Assembly: GCA_022559845.1 (NCBI GenBank)
Contig: CM040128.1
Coordinates: forward strand, 272,000,698-272,064,697
DNA length: 64,000 nt
From: Amorphophallus konjac
Taxonomy: Eukaryota; Streptophyta; Magnoliopsida; Alismatales; Araceae
Direction: 5' to 3'
The notes beneath the pieces are model-generated. The model was given only the letters and a program-made list of their open reading frames with translations, was not told where the DNA came from and ran no database searches. This document shows positions 46,458-58,057 of this stretch, in pieces (the first letter of the stretch is position 1; the number at the start of each line of letters is the position of its first letter). The position numbers were made by a program, and so were the translations under genes.

Positions 46458-46997
46458 AGGACTATTAATAGGTCGAGTCGACTAGATAGATAGATGAATT
46501 TAACCTAATTTTGGATCAGGTCTTACAATCATTTACGACTTGCAAATCTTTAGTCTGACTTAAAAATTAGGTCCGACTAGATATACGGGTCAGATTTGAG
46601 CTTTAAATTTGAGTCGCGAGTCGGCTAGATCTATTCTTTTTTTTCTCCTTTCAAATTTTAAAAAATATTTAATTAAAATTATATTATTTTATTTAATTAA
46701 AAAATTAAAAACTCTCTTTTCTAATAAATTAATTAATTAACATCAAATTTTTAATTAATTTAGTGAGATTATAAATTTTATATTATTAAATATATTAATT
46801 TTTATTTTTTATTTAAATTTACGGGCGTTATCGAATTTTAGTCAAATTTTATAATTTTTAAATAGTGTCAATCTCGGCTCGGCCTGACCCGACATAACTC
46901 GTACCCGGACAGATCTCGGATTTTAATTTTAAAGAGTCGGACTTGAGCCGGATCGATCTAAACCCGATCCGAGTCGGATCTATTGACAGTCTTATAG
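46458..46997. mobile_element. MITE, hAT-like
   Basis: Left GGACTATTAATAGGTCGAGTC and right (inverse) AAGACTGTCAATAGATCCGAC are imperfect inverted repeats, with GGCTCGGCCTGACCCGA-type inner sequence and an AT-rich centre. This is the look of a common plant hAT-type MITE. No clean target duplication is visible. Confidence 0.6.
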
Positions 46998-47592
46998 GTG
47001 AGAACGTCTCTATTTAATTATTTTATTATATATATATATAAATGAACAAAAAATACAAAGCCTTCTGTAACTAGAGAAATTCGAGAGGAGAGAGAAGATA
47101 TGAAAAACAACTCAACATCTTAAATCCCCAGGCTCAAGGATTCTTCTTGACGACAAAAAAAAACTAAGCAATTATATAAATCCCCAAAGAGCATAAGGTT
47201 GCTTGTAGGCATGGGTCGGCGGATTCTAAAATGAAAAACACTGTTTATACCCATGGCCTCATCTTCCTCGGGCACGGCCTCCGCCCCTGTCTATCCCTCG
47301 TCCTTCACGATCGTTGGAGTCGCCCGCCTTCACCCTCGCCGGAGCCGATCGCCCTCGCCCTCTGTGCTCGCGGAGAAGGCCCCCGCCCGCCGAAGAAGAC
47401 GAGCGACCGGTGGATGTTGCGCCCGCGGGGGGGGGGGGGGGGGGGGTGGCGCATCTTCAGATTTGAAAGTGGTTTTTCTAAAGAAGGGCCGCGGGAAAGT
47501 CGCTCCAACTCGGAGCGTTTACAACTTTTTGAAAGTTTTATTTCTTTTTCTGCGCGGTTGCTCTGAATTGGAGCAATTTCAACTTTAAATTT
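46998..47592 (+). other. Flank of the Mutator-like element
   Basis: AT-rich to 47220, then a GC-rich 47250-47520 stretch with open frames (one begins MASSSSGTASAPVYPSS) and a G16 run near 47430. No family motif, so I do not call a gene; it may be an exon remnant split from sequence after 62723 by the transposon. Confidence 0.35.
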
Positions 47593-47601
47593 TTCTTTTT
47601 T

Positions 47602-47690
47602 GGGTTTTTTGATATATTAGTCCCTACAAATATGACGAATTATTTTTTAGTCCCTACAATCTCTCTATTGTTTAAAAAGTCTTCGAAAAT
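47602..47690 (+). repeat. Left terminal inverted repeat of the MULE
   Basis: Starts GGGTTTTTTGATATATTAG. It matches the inverse of 62625-62714 over about 85 bp. The sequence from here to 48542 has no supported gene and should hold the transposase promoter. Confidence 0.92.
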
Positions 47691-48542
47691 CTTACCGTTA
47701 AACTAAAAAGTCCCTATCGTTTTTTAATGTCGACGATATTAAACGTAAGGTGAGTTAACTTGACCGTAGTTGGTGAAAAGACCAACCCACCCTCGAGGTT
47801 CATGGCCGTCGTAACCCTTCTGCCGCGCCACCCTCCTGTTTAGGGTTCCCGCCATACACAATCGCCACCCTCCTCTTTCCCTTACCCCCGTACACAGTTG
47901 CCATTGCCGTCGATTTCACTCTTTGGTCGTCGTGACAGCAACGATCGCCGACCACCGCCAGGGTCGATTAGGCACCATCGCCATTGCCCAAACCTGCACG
48001 TAACAACCACGGCGCTTCACGGCACCCCATCTGCCGCTGCAGACGTACGACCGCCCTCGTTCAGACGCCGCATCACCGGAGTCACCACCCCACGTCCAGG
48101 TATGGGCCACACACCTCCGTCTCCACTGCGGTACGCGTCAGGCGCTCCTGCCACCTCACACTCAGTATGATCTGCAAATATAAATGTTTACTCATGCATT
48201 TTATATGTTTACAGAGTCGAAATATTAAGGACATCAATTTTTGTTTTCTTTCTATACGGTTTAGGGATAAGATTGTTGTTATGTCGTTTTTTGCTATAAT
48301 GTTGTTAGATTATTTAATGCTCTAAAAAGTTTTGTTATTAATTGTACATGTCTGAATTCACGGGTGCAGTTTCTTTATGGTTCTGTCAAAAATTTTTGCT
48401 TTAATGTTTTTCAGTCACTCAATTCATATTAGTTAAGAATGTTATTATTGTACTCAGATTATTGGGTATGCGTGCTGATTTTGTAATGTGGACAACTGTT
48501 CTAGAGAGTTTATTTCTATCTTCAGATTGTTAGATTGTGAAA

Positions 48543-51500
48543 ATGGGGGAACGAGAGCCATCATTAAAGTTGACATATAAGTTCGGTGGTTATTGGAAAA
48601 CTCCTCAGTCTGGGAGGAGGGCATATGCACTAGGTCAGAGTAAGACAGTCGTGGCATATCCTGATTACTACAGTAGATGCATATTAATTGAGGATATGGG
48701 ACATCTATCTAAATGGGCAAGTACACATTGTTTAGAATTTCATTATGAATTACCTAATAGCAGACCTATTCAGTATGAGGAAATTGTTTCAGATGCTCAA
48801 TTATATAAGGTGATGAAAGCCCATTTACCCGTAGGGAAGATGACCATATATGTTAGCACATTGGACAGTCGGCCATTAGACTTACAGCCAACCAATATTC
48901 CACAGAAAGGTATGGCCAGCCAGTCTACTCAGGCCCATTCCCAGACATTTGTTGACATTGATGAGATGGATGATGATGATGAGGTTGGTCAACATCCTGA
49001 GTTTGTTCATGATGTTGCAGTTGTTCATCGTGACGAGGTTATTCATGGTGTCCCTGCCCCTGCCCCTGCCCCTGCCCCTGCCCCTGTAGTTGATGAGGAT
49101 TATCATATTTTAAAGAAGAGGATATGTTCTGAAGCTGAGCAGAGTGACTCAGAATATTTTGCATATGAAGATGAGTACAGCGAATCTGACGAGAGTGTGG
49201 CTGATTCTGATGAGGTACACACTGAGGACAGCTATCATTCAAGGCCATGTCCCTCAGATGAATCTGATATTGATGGAAGAGTTTCAGATGATGATGGAGA
49301 TTTGTTAGAGGCTGATGAAGAGACCCCAGATATATCAGTTGGTTCTCTATTTGTAAATAGTCAGGAGTACAGGATTGCTCTACGTCAGCATGCTATTAAA
49401 AATCAATTTGAGTTCAAGCAAGTGAAAAATGACAGCATGAGAATTACTGTTGTATGTGCAAATGTTAATTGCAAATGGAGAGTGCATGCCTCAAGGCTGC
49501 AAGATGGAGTTACTTTTGCAGTCAAAACAATGCAGGAAAAGCACACATGTTCAGCCACATCTAGGTGTGATAGCAGGATGGCATCCAAATCTTGGATTTC
49601 AGCCAGGGTATTGGAAGCAGTGAAGGAGAATCCTGACATACCTCCAAGAAAGTTGCAAGCTGATTTATTGAAGGCTTACAATATTTCAATCCCTTATCAC
49701 CGCATTTGGCGTGCACGAGAGTCGGCAAAGGAGAATGTGTTTGGGAAGGTTGAGGAAACGTACAAGCATTTGCCACAGCTACTAAATGAATTAAAGCAGA
49801 GCGACCCTTCTTCAGTTGTACAGTACAAGATTGGATTGGATGGTTGTTTCCAGAGGGTGTTCATTGCCTTAGGGGCATGTATTAGTGGTTTCAAAGATGG
49901 CTGCCGTCCAGTGTTGGGCATAGATGGATGCCACTTGAAAGGGTATTACACTTGGATCTTGGTGGCTGCAGTTGCTCTTGATGGGAATCATGGTTTGTTC
50001 CCAGTTGCCTATGGTGTTGTTGAGGGGGAGAGTATAGAATCGTGGACATGGTTTTTGCACAAGTTGAAAGACGCTATTGGAAATCCGACAGGGATTACAT
50101 TCATTTCTGATATGGAAAAGGGCATTGAGGTAACTGTCCCAGATATCTTTCCAGGTGCCGAGCATAGGTAATTAAGTTTCTCATTTTACAATGTTTGATC
50201 TACTGCTAGTTTTATTTTCCATAATGTATGAATTGAGTGACTATGTATTTTAATGACATTGACTATAGGTTTTATATTAATGATGAGATTGTAATTTCGA
50301 ATTGCTTGTAGGTTTTGTATGCGGCACCTTTACAGGAATTTTAAGAAGAAATGGCCGGGCCCAGGTTTCAAGAATGTTGCATGGGCAGCAGCAAAATCTT
50401 ACATTGTTCAAGAATATAAAGCAGCTATATTTGAGATGAAGAAACTAGATCCACAGGCTGTTTCCTATTTAGAAAGTTTGCGTTGTGCCAGGTCAAGATG
50501 TCATTTTAATGACAAGGGTAAGCTAAACTACATCACTAACAACGTAGCAGAGTCATTCAATTCATTTGTTGGTGATACGAGAGGCCTACCACTTGTAGAC
50601 ATGTTAGATGGAATTAGGCAGAAAATTATGGTGAAAATAGATCACAGGAGGAGACATGCACATAGGATCAAAGAAAAGTTTGTGCCACGGGCTGTTGCCT
50701 ATTTAAATGCAATTGTTAGGAAGTTGGGAAAATATGCAGTCAGATATTCCACTGATTTTATGGCTGAGGTGGAAGGTCCGTATGAGAGGTGTGTTGTTAA
50801 ATTGGACGAGATGTATTGTTCTTGTTGTCAATGGCAAGTCAGTGGGCTGCCTTGCCAACATGTTGCTGCTGCTGTTGATGCACGTAGGGGCCTCCAAATT
50901 AATAATTTTGTTGATAGATGTTATTCAATTGAGACATATAAAGCCACATATGCAATGTCAATACAACCATTGCCAGGTAAGAGCATGTGGCAGACTGTAG
51001 AATCTGTTGAGGTGCTTCCTCCTCGCTGCCAAAGACCCCGAGGTCGCCCTCGGAAGAAGAGGATTAGAGATGCTGATGAAAATCAAAAGGCACTTAGGAG
51101 ATCCCATAAATGCAAAAGATGTGGACAATGGGGCCACCATAAAAATACTTGCAAAGAACCCCTCCCAGGACCAGAATCTGCAGTTACAGACATTGACACT
51201 ACTTCCACAACTGTGGCACGGAAGTAAGTTTGTATTGCAATTATGATTTGTATTTTATCTATTTGATTTGCTTTGTGCATAACATTGAAAGTTATGTTGT
51301 AGGCAAGGCCCAAGAAGACCACCCAGGTTCGTAAGTGGTAGGGCTACTCAGGCTCAAACTAGTGATGGTGGTGAAGGGCCACAAGTTGCAACTTCGGTTG
51401 GTCCAGGTCAGACCCACGGGAGGGCTAGGAGAGGTACCAGCAGGGGCAGCACTGAAGGAAGCAGTCGGGAGAGAGGTAAGTTAGCACACATGTTAAATTT

Positions 51501-51789
51501 CTAAATTGAAATAAGAATTAGACTGATATTAATACAAGTATAACTCATGTAGGTCGCACAATTTCGGTGGAGGCACCGGGCTCCAGCAGCACTAGCGGAG
51601 GAGACATTCGTGTGCACACGGTGATAAATATGGACAGTCAAGCATCCATTAACTTTGATCAGCATTCCTCCATGTTCAACTTCCAACAACTCCCGCCAAA
51701 TTGTGAGTTTAAAATATACTTTTTAACTTGTAGGTAAAGATTATGTTATTTCTAATAGTTAACACCCTCTCTTTGTCACACCTACAGGA
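48543..51789 (+). CDS. mudrA: MURA-type transposase of the MULE
   Basis: Catalyses cutting and joining of the Mutator-like element. Exons: 48543-50167, 50312-51223, 51303-51475, 51553-51702 and the stop completed at 51788-51789; all are GT/AG and in phase, 953 residues. Domains in order: an N-terminal domain (1-110), an acidic/Pro-Ala stretch (150-265), a MuDR DNA-binding domain (~265-335, CxNxxCKWRVHAS, KHTCS), the MULE catalytic domain with candidate DDE residues Asp461 (IDGCHLKG), Asp523 (SDMEKGI) and Glu622 (NNVAESFN), a SWIM zinc finger (~710-735, CSCCQWQVSGLPCQH), a basic RGRPRKKR tract, a CCHC knuckle (CKRCGQWGHHKNTC, ~808) and an Arg/Gly/Ser tail. I choose the ATG at 48543; the frame is open for two codons upstream without an ATG. 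No stop or frameshift is seen, so it may be functional. The last two exons are less certain. Confidence 0.93.
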
Positions 51790-53298
51790 CATTGACTGAT
51801 GTGAAGAATGTTGTTGCCGACCGGATGTGAAGAATGATATTGAAGAACAATATTTCATATCCGTTTTATGTGTTGTTGTCCTCAATGTAAACTCTTATAG
51901 ATTGTGAAGTTTTGATGTAACTGATACATGTTGGGTTCGGTGCTAGTATTCAGAGGGGGGGGAGGTGACTGAATATGGCCTATAAAAATTTCGCCCACTA
52001 TAGAACTATGATGCTAACTAGACAGATTTACCAAATCTGAAAGCTAATCAACTATACTGTTCGACCAGTTAGCAGACAAAACAAGCATACAGTGAGATGA
52101 AAACCATTAAAACTAAGGGCCACAATAACTAAAGCTGCACGAAGTATGTAGTAGCAATTCTAGATGCACTGAGAACGACACGAGATACACACTGTAACAG
52201 AGATAACACTACAAGGAGAACGACACGAAGAAGATGAAAACAACACGAGGTAAAAAGAAGAACGACACGAGATACACACTGTAACAGAGATAACACTACA
52301 AGGAGAACGACACGAAGAAGATGAAAACAACACGAGGTAAAAAGAAGAACGACACGAGATACACACTATAACAGAGATAACACTACAAGAAGAACGACAC
52401 GAAGAAGATGAAACCAACACGAAGTGTGGTCACAAAGTGACAAAGACACGAGGTGTAGGAAACACGACACGAAGACATGAGATAGACACTTCTTCAACAA
52501 CACGTGATGAAACGGTGGAAGCAGAAAAACAACTCGAGAAACTACAGTAATTGACACGAAGACACAAGAGGGAAAACGACACGAAGTCAGTGAGAACAGC
52601 ACGAGGTGAAACGACACGGGGTTCACTGGGAAACGACTCGAAGTTCATCAGAACAAATCGAGCTGCTACAGTAAACAACACGAAGACAATCAAACAAAAA
52701 CAACACGAAGACGTTGAGTATAGAAATAGCACGAAGACGATCAACAAAAACAACACGAAGACGTAAACACAACATGAAGACATAGACACTAAAACAACAC
52801 GAAGACGATGGATGCTACAGTGCAATGTCTAGACATGAAAATCAATGCTAACGGCTGTACATACTTGAAGAATAAGCCAGTGTATAGACTTGAACGAGAG
52901 TCCAATGTATAAACTAGCATGATGCACAACGACACAGTCCAGTGTATAAACTAGCATGATGCACAACGACACAGTCCAGTGTATAGACTATGCTACCCAG
53001 ACATGATATATGCAGAGACATGATATCTGACAGAATGCAATGCACATATATAAAGAGCAAATGCCATCAATGCTAGACATCATCATTCATGTTGCTATCA
53101 ATATGCAGAATGCTCAAGAATAAGAATGCATAGAAATGCACTTTGTTTATTGCAATCATCAATGCACAATAACATTCTAGTGAACAAACAACCTGGCCTT
53201 TTTAGTCCCTGTCAGGCAGATGGGTCGACGCTGCAGTATTAAACTGCAGTCTAAAGAGCAACAGAACATGACTGAACAAGAGATGCTCTGCGAAAAAG
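51790..53298. other. MULE interior, possibly retroelement-derived
   Basis: Starts with the end of the transposase gene, then a sequence (51930-52020) with GGTGCTAGTATTCAGAGG followed by a G-run and GAATATGGCC, resembling plant copia LTR style, then tandem repeats (below). A 37-bp duplication GTCCAGTGTATAAACTAGC lies at 52895 and 52945. No gene is called. Confidence 0.35.
52165..52830 (+). repeat. ACGACACGA minisatellite
   Basis: Three ~88-bp units starting GAACGACACGAGATACACAC (near 52170, 52260 and 52347), followed to 52805 by looser copies of AACAACACGAAGAC. Frames across it are artefacts. Confidence 0.88.
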
Positions 53299-54198
53299 AG
53301 AACTCTACCCTATGCTGGTGCCTTGACTGCTGTGTTCATCAAGGTTGGAATTTCATTGGAAGATGAACCTGTTCAGATAATTCCAAGGACCAATGTCTAC
53401 TGTCAGAAATTCATTGGCACATTTATGCATTACAAGAAGAAAGGAAACATGATAGTAAGAGATCTTCCAGGCTATGAGACATTACAAGGTCCAACAGTTC
53501 CCTCAACCGAACTTCAGGCTACTCCAGACACACACATTGGAGCTATAGTTCCTTTTGGAACATCTCCACCCTCTTCACCTCCTCAGATGTTCAGAGAGTC
53601 AGATGCACCTCCAGAGTTCCATACACAAACATCTGCACCAGATCAAGCCGGCACAAGCTCCAATCATTCTCTTCATTCCCATATGATGAAATATATGCAG
53701 GAGCAATTTACTGTCATGAAAAGTGAAAATTTTAAGCTGAACTCTAATCAAGAGCTTATTCATACCCAACTAGTATATGTCAGTGCACAGCTGCTTCCTA
53801 TTATGAATGAACTTAAGGAATTCCGTGCAGACACTCAGATGAAAAACACTGAACTTCAACAGCAAATTCAAGAGCTTTCTGTTCAACATTCACAGTTCCA
53901 GGATGCAGTAGTTCACATCTCCTCGCAGCTTAGTTCCCAGCATCTAGCCGGCTCCAGCTCTGATATTCCCTCTACAGTCACAGCTCACTTCGATCATTTA
54001 TTGAACACTATGCAGCACTGGGCTACGGACATAAATACACAAATTGCACATGTTCAAACATCTGTCAAGCAGACAAACCAACTCAAATATCTGTCTGCAT
54101 CCAACCACCACAGTCACTTTGAACATCTTTTAATGACGTTGTTCATTCCCACAAGCCTTTATTTCGTTTTGGATGATGATGGCCAGAGATGCTGATGA
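53299..54198 (+). CDS. Unassigned retroelement-like protein
   Basis: An open frame of about 300 codons. The first ATG-like entry is not obvious, and the frame is open from about 53299 (LPYAGALTAVFIKVGISLED). The first 60 residues resemble in style the end of the putative plant transposon domain found in many retroelement-associated proteins (LPYxxxLTxxF...GISLEDE). Then comes a Ser/Pro/Thr-rich linker (SPPSSPPQMF) and a Gln-rich coiled coil (MKNTELQQQIQELSVQHSQF). Stop at 54193-54195. The gene lies between the MULE transposase and the CACTA-2 insertion, so it could be MULE cargo or a truncated retroelement. I do not know its function. Confidence 0.45.
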
Positions 54199-55012
54199 TG
54201 ATGACACCTCACTCTTCACACATGTCTGTGAAACATGGGCATGAGCAGGTGAAGCATGCACTGGCAGGCATTTGGTCTGGAAATGAGCTGGTGAAGCATA
54301 CACATGGGGCATATAAGACTAACGATAATAAGTAGCATTACATTCTAGTAAAGATGATTACATGTCCAATATAGCACTACAAGAAAAGTGGCTATAGCGA
54401 CCGAATTAGAGACCGATTAAATCGGTCGCTAGTCGGTCCCAAATAGAGACCAATTCGGCGACCGAAATAATCGGTCGCATATCTGAGACCGTTTTGGCGA
54501 CCGAATTTATTTCGGTCTCCAATCGGTCGCTATATTTAGCTCGAATTTATTCCGGTCTCTTTTTTTTCAAAATCGACCGAATTGGAGACCGATGTTGCGA
54601 CCGAATATATTTCGGTCTCTAATCGGTCGCTGATATGACTGCATTTACCCCGCGACCATCTCCCCCCTGCATTGATAACCCTTCCTCCACCGGAGCTCTC
54701 CCCTCCCCCTCCGGCCCCCTCGCCCTCCCCCCCCCCCTCTGCCTTGCGGCCACGGGCGTGGCGAGCGGCGTGGTGGTGGACGGACGCCGGAGCTCGCTGT
54801 CTCGGCCAGCCCCGCACCATCCTCGCCGTCGACCTCGTCGGTCCCCGTCGTCCTCGTCGTCACCCTCCTCGGTCTGGTAAGTCCTCTCCCTCTCGATCTC
54901 CCCCCCCTCTCCTCTCCCTCCAGCCCCGCGCCTCTCTCCCCCCCCCTCTCCCTCCCCGCCGGCCATCGACCATGCCCTATTTCTCATTTTTTTTCTTCTT
55001 GGAGGGGTTCCA

Positions 55013-55490
55013 GTGAGGGGGGTTTCGGTGGGAGGGGGTGGCGGGGGAGGTTGGTCTGGGAGGGGGGGTGGAGCTCGGGTGAGGGGGAGGGGGCTCCGCA
55101 GGGGAGGGGGAGGGGGCTGCGCAGGGGAGGGGGAGGGGCTCCGGTGGAGGGGAGGGGGCTCCGCAGGGGTGAGGGGGAGGGGGCTCCGGTGGACGGGAGG
55201 GGGCTGCGCAGGGGGAGGGGCTCCGGTGGGGTGAGGGGGAGGGGGCTCCGGTGGAGGGGAGGGGGCTGCGCAGGGGGAGGGGCTCCGGTGGAGGGGGGGC
55301 TGCGCAGGGGGATGGGCTCCGGTGGAGGGGAGGGGGCTCCGCATGCAGGGGTGAGGGGGAGGGGGCTCCGGTGGAGGGGAGGGGGTTGCGCAGGGGGAGG
55401 GGCTCCGGTGGAGGGGGGGCTGCGCAGGGGGAGGGGCTCCGGTGGAGGGGGAGGGGCTCCGGTGGAGGGGCTCCGGGGGAGGGGCTATGC
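55013..55490 (+). repeat. G-rich minisatellite of CACTA-2
   Basis: Units of about 24-36 bp such as GGGGGAGGGGCTCCGGTGG, with GCTGCGCAGG variants. Positional counterpart of 243-860 in CACTA-1. Proline- or glycine-rich frames in it are artefacts. The sequence from 55490 to 56570 holds no recognised gene. Confidence 0.9.
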
Positions 55491-56573
55491 TCGTGCAATG
55501 AACCTGATTTATTTAAGACTCTTGAGATGGTGTCCACATATCATTTGTTCTCCTGTAAAATAGTGTGAAATATTATAAGATTATCTTTTTAGTTTGTCCG
55601 GTCCGTTATTAATGTTCTGGCTTCAATATGCAGTCCATTTATTGTGTCATGTATTTTCCCCAATTCTTATTTTTCGATTTAAAACTGTAGCAAACCCAAA
55701 ATCCAAGAACTTGAGAACCAACAAATCCAAACATTGGATTATGAGAATTTTAAAGCAAAGGTACAAGATGAACTCTACATATGACCCCATCATTCTTATG
55801 AGAACCAAAAATAGTGTAAAAATTCAACAGATGTAATACGTGTCACTAGAGTTTTATTTAAAGACTGAGGCTTAAATAATCATTCCATGGCCTCTTTTTC
55901 TATCTGCGTTCTCAAACGCAATCTTAACGTTTGAAGGCACTTTGTCACGACCCGCAAGCGATGGACTAATTTCGTAGGGCCACTTTGATAAAGAAGTAAA
56001 TCCGATTACGATAGATTAATTAGGGTGAGACGAGTTATTCTTATTTAGTTCGTTTTTTTTTCTTAATCGGAGTCGGTTAGAGATAAAGTTAGGGTATGTG
56101 AATTCTTAAAAAGGGGTGAAATAAATCACCCGAGGTGGGTTAGGAGTGGGTCAGTCGGGGTGATATACCCGCCCCTAATTCACTCCAAAAATATCTCGGA
56201 GATGACAATCAAATATTACACTAGAGAATCTTAATCATGCCAATGGACAATACTATCACTCTCCAGATCAAATATTCCTGAGCTGTCAACACTTTATTCA
56301 AGGAGAAATTCATGGGTAATCTATGTTTTATTCAAGGTCCCTTACCAACTCAGTTTCTGTTTTAATCCGAATTATTTGCCGACTCCTCGTGTCATTTCGG
56401 CACAATTTTCTCATTTACGAAGAGAAAATGGCATCTTGTTACCCACAGAGAAAAAAAAAAGCAAGACAAATGCCATCCAAAAATCTGAGACACACTGATC
56501 AGCACTTGAAAATGGAACACCTAAAGACAAAAAGATGGAGGGACATACAAGCAGTTTGGAACCAAAGGTTTAC

Positions 56574-57245
56574 CTGTTGCAAGGTACTCAGGAGCAGCAT
56601 ATCCGTATGTTCCCATGACCCTAGTTGACACATGGCTCTTGTTACCAGTTGGTCCATCTTTTGCCAAGCCAAAGTCGGAAAGCTTGGCATTATAATTTTG
56701 TAGGTTTGCAAAGAAGGGATTTGAGAGGCAGAACATCATGACGGGGAACGTTAATCAAGAAAACATATCATCCATCAACTATAAGACAAGGGTCTCCACT
56801 TACTGAATCAAGAAGCACATTTGATGTCTTAAAATCCCGATATATAACCTTTGTTTCAGCACCATGCAGAAAGGCCAGCCCCTTTGCGGCTCCAAGAGCA
56901 ACCTTCATCCTAAGGTTCCAGGAGAGAGGCTGGAAGTATGAACCCCCTGCAGAATCGACATTGTGGGGTTCAAAAACTGATTCAAAAGAACTACGTAGGT
57001 AACCATTGGGTAAAAGGTGAGGCCACTGCGCATTGCAATTTTTTTTCTTTAAGAAAACAGGTGCCTAAATGAGTCAGCAAACCAAACGGTGCAGAGAATA
57101 ATCGAAACAGACATACTCCTAAAAAGATGGTTCTCCAGGCTTCCCCGTGGCATGAACTCATACACCAGCAGCCGGTGGTCATCCTCCAAACAGTACCCTA
57201 TCAAACTCATAAGGTTGGGATGGTACAGCCGACCAAGAAAATTAA
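56574..57245 (-). pseudogene. Captured RLCK-VII (PBS1-like) kinase fragment
   Basis: Three consecutive minus-strand exons of a receptor-like cytoplasmic kinase, a family acting in immune and growth signalling. 57245-57117 reads [20 protein letters not shown] and [15 protein letters not shown]; 56946-56804 reads [30 protein letters not shown] and [15 protein letters not shown]; 56696-56574 reads [20 protein letters not shown] and [19 protein letters not shown]. Introns are kept, so capture was from genomic DNA. The acceptor before exon 3 appears to be AA instead of AG. The glycine loop, the catalytic-lysine exon and the C-lobe end are absent. All exons lie inside the CACTA-2 borders, so this is cargo, not a host gene; it could still make antisense or chimeric transcripts. 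Confidence 0.9.
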
Positions 57246-57369
57246 CTGAATGTGTTGGATGTTACAATAAAATTCATGTTTTCATTGTGTACATGTATTG
57301 TCAATTTCACATGTTATTGCTATGTTTTTAGAATGTGTTAGTATCTTGTCAATATTTAATTAGTTGGGT

Positions 57370-58008
57370 GTTGTATGTTAGCTGAGATGCGTGGGTGCAA
57401 CCTAACATTGCACGTATCTTAGGAGAGCGTGTTAAGCCCGTGTCAATCAATCTACCCGTTCAAGACTTTGGGATTGATGTGCACGTTCTCATTTTGAATG
57501 ATGAGAATGTGTATATCTAACTCAAAGTCTTGAATTGTCCCGTTTGGACAGTCTGTGAATGTTTGATCGCACTTAGGTGGTTAATTACTATATGTGTTTG
57601 TGTTGTTTGTTAAAAATTTTGGCTGGATGCGTCTTCTCATTCCTCTCTGATATACCTTTATTGATTTTGATTATTTTCTTAACCACTTATTAGTAAGTGT
57701 TTAAGAAAATTTCTTAATCAATAAATATTTTGTGGTATATCGGAGAGGTGTGAGGAGATGCTGCCGAAATTTTTAGCAAATAACACAACACATATAGTAA
57801 TTAATCGTGCGATCAAACCTTCACAGATGGGTTAAAAAGTGAAAATCTAAATGATATTTCCTTCCTATTTAAAATGGCAGAGATGGACGATGTGAGGAAA
57901 GGGTTGGAGTTTTTATTTTGTTAAACATGTTAAAGTTTTGTGTGTTTACATTTCATTTGCATAGGGAAAATGTCTGAAGATCGTTCATGGATGTACCGTA
58001 GAGTAGTT
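57370..58008 (+). pseudogene. CACTA-2 leader and first codons of the lost transposase
   Basis: Aligns with 1925-2560 of CACTA-1: the short hairpin, the long hairpin, and the start MSEDRSWMYRRVV (ATG at 57970). Homology stops at about 58008, where satellite sequence begins abruptly (AAAATTTGAAATACCGG). This is the deletion junction that removed about 7.2 kb or more of coding sequence relative to CACTA-1. Confidence 0.92.
57557..57822 (+). other. Long leader hairpin of CACTA-2
   Basis: Counterpart of 2109-2369. It keeps the outer GAATGTTTGATCGCAC / GTGCGATCAAACCTTC pairing, and CCTCTCTGATATACC pairs with GGTATATCGGAGAGG. The T-A pair of CACTA-1 is a C-G pair here. Confidence 0.7.
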
Positions 58009-58057
58009 AAAATTTGAAATACCGGTCGGATGGCCGTGCCGGTCATTCCAATACGAC

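Noticed and set aside
52160..52825. Ser/Cys-rich minus-strand frames
   Set aside because: Products of the ACGACACGA minisatellite.
55013..55568. Gly- or Pro-rich proteins at 54.6-55.6 kb
   Set aside because: Translations of a G-rich minisatellite within CACTA-2.
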